A DNA stretch of 64,000 bases from Microcebus murinus (taxonomy: Eukaryota > Chordata > Mammalia > Primates > Cheirogaleidae): contig NC_134115.1 in the NCBI RefSeq assembly GCF_040939455.1, forward strand, positions 24,330,727 through 24,394,726, given 5' to 3'. This document shows positions 10,930 through 21,584 of the stretch, one piece after another. The first letter of the stretch is position 1. Every line of letters begins with the position of its first letter. A program made the position numbers and the translations under genes. The notes beneath the pieces were generated by a model that saw only the letters and a program-made list of their open reading frames with translations, ran no database searches and was not told the origin of the DNA.

Positions 10930-13460
10930 ATTAAGACCTTAGAAAAAATATATTCTAAATTATCTCTGGATCAAAGATGAGGTAAAAATTAACCATAAAA
11001 TTATTTAGAATCAAGAAAAAGAAATTACTGGGAGACACTTAAAGCATCCAGTACAGAGGACAATGCATTCTCTTAAGTACTCTTATAATTACCAAAAGAA
11101 AGAATAATGTTATCTAAGGCTACTTAAAGTCTAGAGGATAGGTAAACACAAAACACAAAACACAAAATAGGCAGAAGAAAGAAAAGAGTAAAGACAAAGC
11201 TGAAATTGTGAAACAAAAATAAGCAGAAAGTACATATAAAATTAAAACAAGATTGGACAGATTGATAGAATTGAGAAATTTTTGATGAGGCTGACTAAAA
11301 TAAAGAAAAGATAAAGTAAAAATATTATAATACTTAAGTATGATAAAAGACATACAATCATAAAATAGAAGTTATTAAATTTTTACATGAAATTTTTCAG
11401 CATTCGTTTTTATAGCTAGACTAATTAGATAGTTTTCTGACAATATATGAACTGATAAAATTGACTTTAGTGTAATTATCATAGAGGAGTTGGAAAAATA
11501 ACTAAAGACAATTTTAAAAACTTTCATATTAACATAATTTGATCACAAAATTTTTGTAATTTTTAATGAGAAGATGCTTTCTATATTTAACAACTATCCC
11601 AGTTCATATAACATTTTAAAAATATCAATTTATTTTATGAAGTCATGCCTTTCTATAAAAACTTGAAAAAATAATAGAGAAGAGCAAATTATGGATTAAG
11701 TAATCTTATGAATATAAATGCTGGAATTCTAAATTACATAATAATAAACTGAATATAGTAATATATTAAAAGATTAATATCCAACCTTAAGTAGGATTTT
11801 CTTAAAAAATGGAAAAATATTCAAGATCATAAATTCCATCAATATAATTTATATAACCAATAACAGACACTTAAAGAGTACTTAATAATATTTAGCAAAA
11901 ATTCCAAATAAAGCATCTTTGTAAAATATGGAGAGATGATCACAAATATATTAAAAGACTATTTTAACCAGGAATTTCAAAAATAAAATAATGGGTGAAA
12001 CAATAAGGCTATTTTCACTAAATATTGATGTACGTTGTTCCTATTTCCATTCAACACCATTTTGAAAGAGCTGACTAATGAAACGAGACAAGATGAAATA
12101 ATACTTATAAATGTTGAGAATGAAGAAATGAAAATACTTATATTTTATGAATATGTTTGTATTCCTAGGAAGCATGAGAGACTTGAGTAAAATAAGATAG
12201 AATTACTCAAATAATTAGTTGACTATGTATATGCTAAACTTTTGGCAACAATCTATTAAAAATAGAAATGGAAGAGAAATATCACTATAATACTGAAAAC
12301 ATTTCAAAGTTAAAAGGAATAATTTAGAAAGAAACATTCAGATCCTAAGAAGAAATCTCTAAGATTTTATTGAAGTATATAAATGACATGTAATAAATAA
12401 AGAGATATCATATTACAAGATGCTATGTTGGATTTCAAATGTAAACACTATATATTCACCATTTTAATGACAATCAACATGTAAAGAATCAATAAAAAAT
12501 GTACAAATTAGTTTGAATATTCTTTAGGAAGAAAAATATTTCAGAAGAACATCTTAAAAATAGTAAAGTGTGAGGAGGAATTACATTATTATTATTATAT
12601 ACAAAGTTTTAAAATATATCCTAATTACTAAAAAGAAATTGATGCAGAATTTATATAACTTTAGAAATAAAAGAATTATTTATTTAACAAGTATTAGTAT
12701 AAGTGGCTATTTATAAGAAAATATCTAATAAGTTCTAATTTACACAGCAAATACATATAAATTTTATATGGAAAACTATCCACAGGGGAAGAGTACAATG
12801 AAAACATGAAATTAAAATACAAAAAAAATGTTTAAGAGAATATTTCCAACATACCTAAGAGATTAATCATTGTATTCAAATTATATGAAAAGCTTATAAA
12901 TCATTAAACAAAAGGAAAGACAACTCCATTATCCAGTTTCCTATAGATGAAGGGGCACATAGAGTAAAAGGAATACACATTACAAGAAATCAAAATGGCC
13001 TATTAACAAATATTCTGCTTGTATAAAAAAGAAAACACAATAATAATGCAACCAAAATAATTATTCCATTTCCACCTGCTCATCAGATTGAAAATATTTA
13101 AATAAGGGATTCCAATTAAGGGATGTACAAAAGGCAAAGATACTAGTATTCTATTACATTATTTATTATAGTCTGAATAGCTACAAAAGTATGTAAAAAT
13201 AATATGACAATTTCAATTAAGTGAAAATTCTACATATTCTATGAAGAAAATATTCTTCGGAGTTAATAGCACATGAATATATAGAGATTTTATAGAAAAA
13301 TCACATTACAGCACTGTTGTAACTAAGATGTCTGTTCTTCAATAGTGGCAGATCAAATAATTACAGTAATATGGAATATTATACAGCAAGATAAAAGTGA
13401 CTTTCATTTAGATATATAGTGACCTAAAAGACTACTGTCATTAAAGTTCTATTAATACAT
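10930..13460 (+). mobile_element. Decayed old-subfamily L1, ORF2 central part to 3' end
   Basis: Collinear L1 ORF2 landmarks can be followed in plus orientation through heavy decay. Wording before the reverse transcriptase appears near 10970-11300. The block 'gtaggattttctt...ggaaaaatattcaagatc' is near 11800. The RT-region words 'aatgggtgaaacaataaggct' and 'ttccattcaacaccattttgaaag' are at 11990-12070. The C-terminal block 'gcactgttgtaactaagatgtctgt...ggaatattatacagc' is at 13310-13390. No reading frame survives and the sequence is very AT-rich. This points to an old L1M-type copy rather than the young L1s elsewhere in the window. Confidence 0.65.
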
Positions 13461-13506
13461 TGCATTTGTTTTTTTAAAAAAACTATTATATAACTATTCC
13501 TGCTTT

Positions 13507-13825
13507 GATTTTTTGATATCTTTATTTGACAATTCTCAAATAATGCTATAAAAATTCAATATTTATTTATATGTGAATACCTTTAAGATATAATTATCTA
13601 GTGTCTAATTTATATGAATAGAAGGGTGTGTATTTCCTACTGAACTCAGTGTCTTCAAATAAAATAACTTTTTTTGAAATCTTTATTTCATAATTCTCTA
13701 ATAATGCTATAAAAATTCAATGTTTATTTATGTAAATATCTTGGAGATATAATCATCTAGCATCTAATTTGTAGAAATAAAAATATGTGTATTTACTACC
13801 TAACTCCGTGTCCTCAAATGAAAGA
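13507..13825. repeat. Two-copy tandem duplication, unit about 160 bp
   Basis: Unit 1 (about 13507-13665) and unit 2 (about 13668-13825) share ctttattt, then aattctc-aataatgctataaaaattcaat, then tttattta, then a g-gatataat-atcta motif, then 'gtgtattt-ctac' and 'cctcaaat'-type ends. The offset is about 161 bp (13520 versus 13681). By eye the copies are roughly 80% identical, with a few indels. I do not recognise the unit as a known repeat family. Confidence 0.85.
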
Positions 13826-14230
13826 AATAGAATAAAAGAATTGAGTCATTTTGATGGAAAAACTGAGAACAGGGGTTTGGTTCTATATGTAGTCTTATAG
13901 AGAACATCATAGAAAATACACTGACCATTCTGTCTCTTCAGTGATGGCTGTGATCTGAAACAAAAATGTACCATTTTGTTACACATAAAAATTTATTTAT
14001 GAACACAATATTATTTCCCATTTTTCTCTGGCAATATTGTACAGTTCCCTACCTTTACTCATTACATTTTGATTTTGATAAACCCAGGTCTGTCCCACAA
14101 GTCTGGGCCTTACTCTGCAGCTCTGGACTAATATCCATCCATAAACAGCACATCTCCACTTTAATGTCTCACAGAACTTCCAATTTCAACAGGATCATTG
14201 TGGAACTGGTGGAGGTAGGGTTGGTACTGT
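13826..14230. other. Non-coding stretch
   Basis: I recognise nothing. The 88-codon plus-strand frame at 13966-14232 has no recognisable domain and I regard it as chance. Confidence 0.45.
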
Positions 14231-14234
14231 GAAG

Positions 14235-14385
14235 AGTTTACGACTGGGCTTGAACTTCGTATCTGATATTTGGTAGCTATGTGAATTGGGCAATGTATTT
14301 AACTTTTTTGTTAGCTTTCTGACTTACAAAATGTAGGTGTCAATTGCTATTTCATAGAAGATTAAATTATATTTGTGTGGAAAGT
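14235..14385 (+). repeat. MIR SINE fragment
   Basis: The order 'gggcttgaacttcgtatctgata', 'tagctatgtgaattgggcaatgtatttaac', 'gacttacaaaatgtaggtg' matches the plus-strand MIR from the box B side through the core. Diverged but collinear. Confidence 0.65.
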
Positions 14386-15080
14386 AAACCTTGGATAAAC
14401 CTGCTTTCAGAGGAGAGGAAATCTTAGCCCTTAGCCACATGACAATGCGTCCTAGTTCTGCCACTAGGTGGTCTTGTGAAACTAAGCATTGCTCTGCCAA
14501 CCCATGTATTCCATTTCCATGAGATGATATACATTGTATTAAAAAATGCAAGGAAGAAAGGTAACAGATCTCATATAGTCTTTATAGGGTCCATCATGTT
14601 ATGAGAATTTTTGCTCTTACCTGCTTGATGCTTGTGTTACCTCTGAGAGAAGAGAGAAAGATCTAATTGGAAGAGCTATGGTCGATTAAAGGAAGGTTGT
14701 AATTGGATATGACTAACTGTCAGTCTTCTCAGGCTTTACTGAGGAAGGTGAGCTCACCACCAGGGAGCAGCAATTGACTATGGGTGGATGTCTTGCTAGC
14801 ACTCCTTATAATACACACATGGGTAGTAGAGTTGGGGGACTATGGGTATAGGAGGTCTCTCATTTCATCTGGGCCTTGCAACTATTCAAAAATTTATCAT
14901 TATTTAATATTATCTTTGTTCAACAGTAAAGAGACTTTGTTGAAAGGCTCTCTGATTTATCCCTCTTCGGGAGTTTTGAACTTTTCACTTTTTGCCTTTT
15001 TTAAAAAAAATTATATTAATTTTGCAGGGCCTACTAAAAAAAAAAAAAGCAACTCTCCACCTTGATCTGTGCTTAAATTT
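14386..15080. other. Non-coding stretch with poly-A tract
   Basis: No gene recognised. A poly-A run lies at about 15036-15049. The 93-codon frame ending there runs into the homopolymer and looks accidental. Confidence 0.45.
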
Positions 15081-15084
15081 TGCC

Positions 15085-15150
15085 TTAAGACAGATACATT
15101 TGTATATAGCATGGCACCAGGTGCGAAATAAATGCTCAGTAAATTACAGT
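15085..15150 (+). repeat. L2-type 3' end fragment
   Basis: 'tatagcatggcaccaggtgcgaaataaatgctcagtaaat' resembles the L2 3' terminus ('gcacagtgcctggcacatagtaggtgctcaataaat'). Short, so tentative. Confidence 0.4.
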
Positions 15151-15234
15151 TGTCATTGTATTCAGAAATTACTATGTCTCTTGAGATACATGTAACCCTA
15201 TTGCTCACTCTTACTTCAGTGAAAATATTACCAT

Positions 15235-15790
15235 GCATTCTTTCCCAAGTCAGAAGCCAGAAGAATTATCACCTCACTTTACAATCCTCTCCTTATCACC
15301 ATTATCTTCCCACCAAGCCCTTCAGTTTTACCTCTTGGTTGACACTTATTTTGAATCTCCCCCTTTGCCTTTTTACCACAGCTGCCTTAATTGGAGCCTT
15401 TACTGCTTTACTCCTGGATATTGCAATAACCTATCTCCAGTTTTGCACCATTCTGTTTCCTATACCGCTGACAAAATGAACATCAAAAATTATTTAAATC
15501 TAATAAAATGCCAGTCCTCTCCAATCCTTCTGTCTAGATTAAAGTTCTTCGTTAAATCTCAAAAGTGTTCAAAATATAGTATCATTTCCCAAATTTAATC
15601 CCCAAGATTCACTGTGTTTAGAAGTTCTTTCACCTCCCCAGCTATTCTGCTACCACTGATTAAAAAGCAATTTTGACTACTTATAATTCTCTAAATGTAT
15701 CATATTATTGCATGCCCCTGGGCTTCCTCATATATGTTTCGTATTGCTTGAAACAACAGCAAAACATTATCCTATCGTCCTGCCTGCTCA
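15235..15790 (+). repeat. Probable L2 LINE 3' region
   Basis: The segment keeps the pyrimidine-rich, low-G composition of the L2 3' region on the plus strand. Its wording includes 'cctggatattgcaataacctatctccag' (L2: 'ctggactactgcaatagcctcctaac'), then 'gcatgcccctgggcttcctcatat'. Two overlapping frames of 115 and 121 codons (15132-15479 and 15233-15598) fall here. They reflect the scarcity of stops in such sequence, not a host gene. Family assignment is by eye. Confidence 0.45.
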
Positions 15791-18085
15791 GTTTTAGCTA
15801 GCATGAATTCATTCAAAATTAGTGGAGTATCTTTTCCCCTGAAAGGGGAGACGAGGGAGACACAAGTCTTTATCCTCATACAATTCACAGTTCATCCAGA
15901 TTGGTTGAGTAGAAAACTTGAATTATTACTTTAGATTTAATGATTAAAATGTTGTAATTGGTTTGAGGGTTTTCCAGTGTACTATGGTTTTTAAGTACCA
16001 CAACATGAGCATTTTTGTGGGTATAACATCATTATTCTTTAATAGCCCTCGGCAGCTTGTCCATGTGGAGTACCATCCCTGCATCTCTGACAGCCTCGGC
16101 CTTCTCAGGATCCCTTTTCTTCTTGGCTTTTGGAGCTCATTATCCTACCTCCTGTCAGTTTTCTGTTCATGTATCCGTATCCCTATGCACCCTGATACAG
16201 GCAGAACGGGCCCTCTGATGTCTGCTTTTGTCTCTATGGGGAGATGATTCATTTCACTGTGGGCAGGACCATCCTTCCTTGGACTTGAGAGGAGAAGAGT
16301 CAAAATTGGCAATTCCCAGATGCAGTGGTCTTGAAAGCCCCATTCAAGGTCACTGAACAGAAGAGAGGCTACCAAAAGAAAAACTAGAATAGCTCCATCG
16401 GAGACCCTCGCATCAAGAATGACCTGATTGAAGAAAGGATCAAAGTCAAAAGGAGCACCAGGACCAGGGAGCAGAAAACAATTTATTTTATGATTCAAGT
16501 TTGTATATTCTTATGGAATAAGAATACATGTTATCCTTTATGTTAACATACATAAATACATTTGTATATTTAAATACAAATGATGTTTTTCTTGATGTTT
16601 TAGTATATGTTTATGTATTTTTATCTAAAATTTATCAAATATTTAATAGCGCCACTTAAAATATGTTCTTAATATTTTTTTTTAGAAACCTAGAATTATT
16701 ACCTGAAATAAATTCTGAAAGAAGAGTACTGTAATTCTGCACTGAAATTGCAATCATTAATTTGATCTGCTAGGTAACAGGGCAACAGGTATTAAAGTCA
16801 GCATGTGGCAGAGTGTTATAGCCAAATGAGGTCAGCAATGGAAATCTATGTATCAGTAGTACCCAGAAAATGTATATGTCAAATTCAAAAGAGGATATAG
16901 TTTTTCATTCAGTACTATGCTGTTGAGGCTTCAGGCAAGATATTTAGTGGTGAAAAAAGAGAATAGGCCTTTTTGTGTTGGTAGGGATAATTGATTTGAC
17001 TAAGAAGCAAACTGATCAGAACTTGACCTTGCATTTTTGCTTAGGGAGAAGAGAAGATCTCAACACTACCTCTGATAAAAAAAAAAAAAAAAGAAGAAGA
17101 AGAATGTTGGAGGAGCTTTAGAAGATTTCTTGGAAGAAGATGTAGATATCTCTGTTTGTTCTGCTGAATTTTTTGTGCATCGAGAACCTACAAACTGAAA
17201 TACTTAAGCTAGTGAAAGATTCCAAAAAATTTAGGAGTAAAAGTTAACATGAAGAAAGATCTGAAATCTGACTGTATAAGGTGATAAAAGTCATTATGAG
17301 GGAGCCAAAGTAGCAGCTAATCTTGTTTTAAAGCAGGTAAAATTATTATATGCAATGTCAGTATAAGTATTATATCTCTAATTATTTTTGAGGGGCTAGG
17401 TAAGTAAAGGGAGACCAATCATATATAGCCTAGATGCATAAGGAAGAAACACAGAGGTATTTATCTGAAATGTGAGATTTTTGCTGCTAAATGTCAATCC
17501 ATCCAAAGTAGGACCTTGCAGGCCCTGAAGGGTTAACACTCCTCCCAAAGCATCTTACAGCCAGAGAGCCTGGTACAGGGGGGAATAGAGCTCAATTTCT
17601 AATATGATTCAGTCTAAAGATAATTAGAAGGCTTAGTTCAGTCCCTAAAACCCTTCACATGAGAATTCAGGTGAGTTTGCAAGAGCACTAATGGACTTTG
17701 CCTCATCATAAATTCCAGCTTGAACTTGCTTATTCTGAATTATTTCTGTATTCACCAAAGAGAAGTTAGTGTGAAATTTTACTGCTTGGTTTTCTTCTGT
17801 TTCAGGAACACTAAGTGACTGATGATCTAGTCAGTGATTCCTCCTCCAGTTAGTCATACTGAGATCAGTCTCTACAGACTGCATTGTGCGGCCACCAAAT
17901 ACTAATTTAAAAAAAGGTTTGAAAATAGGACGGACAAAAGAATAAAAAGAAATACACTCAGATATTGATGGTTTAATTACTTTTTCACAGGGAGCTGAGG
18001 AATAACTAAGGCAAAAATCTTATCATTTTCTTGATTTTTGTAAAAATTTGGCATAATAGAAAATTTTACTTTATTTGACAACCCT
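15791..18085. other. Single-copy-like DNA without recognised gene
   Basis: I recognise no repeat or gene. A 117-codon minus-strand frame at 16145-16498 and a 94-codon plus-strand frame at 15963-16247 overlap each other. Neither shows a recognisable domain, signal peptide or splice context I would trust. A poly-A plus (gaa)n tract lies at 17078-17106. Confidence 0.45.
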
Positions 18086-18089
18086 TTAC

Positions 18090-18180
18090 TTTTATAAGAA
18101 GAGATTCTGAGAAGTTAAGCCCAATGTCAAATAGCAGGCAGAAGCCAAATTATAAACTAGACTTCTTGACTCTTCTTTGT
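18090..18180 (-). repeat. Possible MIR fragment
   Basis: 'gagaagttaagcccaatgtcaaatagcagg' followed by 'ttataaactagacttcttgac' follows the reversed MIR order, but it is very diverged. Confidence 0.35.
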
Positions 18181-18858
18181 CAGATCACTTTATTGAGCAG
18201 TATTCACTGGTAGCACAATATGCAACTCCATATGTCCCTTTTGATTTAACTAGATGCATATATACATTGTACTTTGGGGACACATATTACCTTGAGGAAA
18301 CTCAGTTATTCTCATAACTAAATTGGGCATAAAAATATAGCCTGCTTTACTTATGGACGGGGATGCTTATGAAATTTAAATAAGATCAAATATATAAAGA
18401 TTCCTGTAGTTGCTCTATGTTGTATTTGTTTTAATCCTCAAATGTTTACAAAACATTTTTTAACATTTAGGAGACAGATTAGAAAACAGCTATGATTTAA
18501 TTTCCTTTCTCAAAGATTAGCCTAATAATTATAATGTGTTTGCATAGAGGATAAAGGGAGAACAACTAAATTATGTTCTTTTTTATTAGAAAGTTATATT
18601 GATCTGAGAACTACAATAAATTTGGGTAGAGATTCTCAAAGTATGGATCTCCAAGACACTTTCAGGAATTCATGAGATAAAAATAATTTTCATAATAATG
18701 GTAAGCCGTTATTTGTTCTTTTCATCTTATTCTCTCATGAGAATTTAGTATACTTCTACAGAAACTATATGACATATGATATCACAAGAGGCTGAATGAA
18801 GAAGCAGATTTGAGAATCTAGCTGTCTTCTATTAATACAGGCATTAAAGAGATTTTAG
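18181..18858. other. AT-rich non-coding DNA
   Basis: I recognise nothing. This is the left flank of the L1 insertion that starts at about 18869. Confidence 0.45.
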
Positions 18859-18869
18859 AAAGATAAAGC

Positions 18870-19385
18870 ATCCTTGGGATTTTCTAGATATAATATCATA
18901 TCGTTAGCAAAGAGTGAGAGTTTGACTTCTTCTGCCCCCATTTGGACACCTTTAATTCCCTTCTCTTGTCTGATTCCTCTGGCAAGGACTTCCAGCACTA
19001 TGTTGAATAGAAGTGGAGATACTGGGAAACCTTGTCTGGTTCTAGTTCTAAGCAGGAATACTTTCAATTTTTCCCCATTCAATATGATATTGGCTGTGGG
19101 TTTATCATATGTGACTTTAATAATTTTAAGGTATGTCTCAACTATACCTATTTTGTTAAGAGTTTTTATCATATAAGTGTGTTGGGTTTTATCAAAAGCT
19201 TTTTCTGCATCTATTGAGAGAATCATAAGGTCTTTGTTCTTGGTTTTATTTATGTGGTGAATTGCATTTATAGATTTGCATATGTTGAACCATCCTTGCA
19301 TCTCTGGGATAAAACCAACCTGGTCATGATGAATTATTTTTTTATATGCTATTGGATTGGATCTGCTAAGATTGGACTTTTGCAT
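18870..19385 (-). pseudogene. L1 ORF2 reverse transcriptase fragment (inverted part)
   Basis: The minus-strand frame of about 170 codons covers the L1 ORF2 reverse transcriptase core. In order it has the '[16 protein letters not shown]' region, the '[10 protein letters not shown]' segment with its catalytic Asp, the 'GTRQG-P-SPLLFN' type thumb-side motif (here [14 protein letters not shown]), then the active-site FxDD box. The box reads FAND: the codon at 18903-18905 is AAC (Asn) where Asp is expected, so the catalytic pair is broken. Just past the 'LENPKDA' stretch the L1 match stops at the insertion edge. This is the 5' inverted block of the surrounding L1. It lacks the endonuclease and is not functional. 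Confidence 0.9.
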
Positions 19386-19705
19386 CTATATTCATGAGGG
19401 ATATTGCTCTGTCATTTTATTTTCTATTGTGTCCTTTCCTGGCTTTGTCATATAAAGTGATATTGGCTTCATAGAATGAGTTGGGTAGGACACCATCATT
19501 CTCAATATTGTAGAATAATTTCTGCAGTATATTCATTAGTTTTCTTTGTAAGTTTGGTAACATTTAGATGTAAACCCATCTGGTCTGTGACTTTTTTTGT
19601 TGGAAGATTTTTAATTCCTGGTTCAATTTCCATGCTTGATATTGGTCTGTTCAGAAATTCTATTTCTTCTTGATTGAGCCTAGAGAAGTTGTATGTTGGG
19701 ATTGA

Positions 19706-21190
19706 TAAATGAATTCAGTAAAGTCTCAGGACACAAAATCAATGCAACAAATCAGTGGCATTCATATATGTCAATAACAGTCAAGCCAAAAATCAAACCA
19801 AAGACACAACATCTTTCACAATAGCATCAAAGAAAACTAAATATTTAGGAATATATTTAACAAAGGAGATGAGACACATATATAGGAAGAACTACGAAAC
19901 ACTGAGAAAAGAAATTGTAGAAAATATAAGCAGATGGAAAACCCTACCATGTTCATGGATAGGCAAAATCAATATCGCTAAAATGTCCATACTACTTACA
20001 ATGATCTACAGAATTAATGCAATCCCTATCAAAATGCCATCATCATTCTTTACAAATCTAGAAAAAATAATTCTATGCTTCATATGGAACAAGGGAAGGC
20101 CTTGGATAGCCAAAACAATCTTAAGCAAAAGAACAAATTGGGAGGCCTTAGTCTACCAGGCTACAAGGCTATAGTAACCAAAACAGCAGGTAACTGACAC
20201 AAGAACAGAGATGTAGACATTTGGAATAGGAATGAGAACCCAGATATAAAACTGTCCTCATATTGTCATCTAATTTTTGACACAACAGACAAAAATATAC
20301 ATTGGGGAAGAGAATCCCTATTTAATAAATGGTGCTGAGAAAACTGGATAACCACATACAGAAGTTGAAACTGGATCCCCACCTTTTACCTCTCACAAAA
20401 ATTGACTCACAATGGATAATGGACTTAAACCCAAGTCATTAAACCACAAGAATTCTCAAAAAAAATGTTGAGAAAACTCTTATAGACATAGGACTAGGCA
20501 AAGAATTTATGAGGAAGATCCCAAAGCAATCACAACAGCAACAAAATAAATAAATGAGACCTGATCAAAATAAAGAGCTTCTTCTGCACAGCCAAGGAAG
20601 CTATCTTTAGAGCAAATGGACAATGTACAGAATAGGAGAAAATATTTGCATGCTACACAGCTGATAAAGGGTTGATAACAAGAATTGATATAGAACTTAT
20701 GAAAATTAACAAGGAAAATAATCAAATAACTCCATGAAAAAGTGGGCATAGGACATAAACAGAAACTTTTCAAAAGAAGACAGACTAATGGCCAGCAAAC
20801 ACATAAAAAAGTGCTAAACATCTGTGATCATTAGGGAAATGCAAATCAAAACCACAAGGAGATATCACCTACTCCAGTAAGAATGGCCTTTAACTAAAAG
20901 TCACCACACAATAAATGTTGGCATGGATGTGGAGAGATAGGAACACTCTTACACTGCTGGTGGGACTGCAAATTAGTACAACCCCTATGGAAAGTAATTT
21001 GGAGACATCTCAAAGAGCTAAAAATAGAATTACCATTTGATCCACTAATCCCACTGGTAGGCATCTACCCAAAGGAAGAAAAGACATTCAATAATAAAGA
21101 CATCTACACTCAAATATTGATAGCAGCACAATTCACAATTGCAAAGATGTGGAGACACCCAAATGTCCATCAATACATGAGGTGATTGAT
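19706..21190 (+). pseudogene. L1 ORF2 post-RT and C-terminal region, broken
   Basis: The plus-strand block starts in the 'INEFSK' region just past the RT and stays open over about 140 codons (19755-20174) with the 'KYLGIYLT' and '[17 protein letters not shown]' blocks typical of the post-RT domain. Further on, the C-terminal Cys-rich region and the '[10 protein letters not shown]' area are recognisable near 20940-21075 but in shifted frames. Several stops and frameshifts separate these pieces, so no C-terminal protein can be made. Confidence 0.85.
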
Positions 21191-21584
21191 AAAAATGTGG
21201 TATATGTATTCCATGGAGTTCTACTCAACTACACAGTGAACTAGCACTTTGGATAGAACTTTATATTATCCTGGATAGAACTTTAGCCCATCCTTTGAAG
21301 TGAGGTATCACAAGAATGGAAAAACAAGCACCACATGTACTTGCCATCAGATTGGTACTAACTGATCAACACTAAGGTGCTCGCATGGAAGTAGTATTCA
21401 CTGGATGCTAGTCAGGTGGGAGGGGGTGGTGGGAGTGGGTAAACTCATAAGCAATGGATGCGGATGGCACTGTATGGGAGAAGGGCATGCTTGTATTCCT
21501 GGCTTGGGCGAGGCAAAGGCATTACATGTGACCAAAATGTTTGTACCCCCATAATATTCTGACATAAAAACAATAAAGGTAAAG

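Larger units (their letters stand above)
18869..21574 (+). mobile_element. Young L1 with 5' inversion (twin priming)
   Basis: From 18869 to about 19700 the sequence is ORF2 read on the minus strand. From about 19703 to 21574 it is ORF2 and 3' UTR on the plus strand. In L1 coordinates the inverted block ends, and the plus block starts, within roughly ten codons of each other, just after the reverse transcriptase core. This is a classic inverted 5' segment with a small junction deletion. The 3' UTR is G-rich ('gggagggggtggtgggagtgg') and ends 'tacccccataatattctgac' plus an A-rich tail. A possible target duplication is aaagataaag (18859-18868) against aaaggtaaag (21575-21584), one mismatch. Confidence 0.9.

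Noticed and set aside
15132..15598. Two overlapping plus-strand frames of 115 and 121 codons as a possible gene
   Set aside because: They overlap in different frames, have no recognisable domain, and lie in pyrimidine-rich L2-like sequence where stops are rare.
16145..16498. 117-codon minus-strand frame as a possible gene
   Set aside because: No recognised domain, no supporting neighbour or splice structure, and a competing plus-strand frame over part of it.
17078..17106. Poly-A followed by (gaa)n as the tail of a processed pseudogene
   Set aside because: I see no gene-derived sequence upstream and no matching target duplication, so it is treated as a simple repeat.
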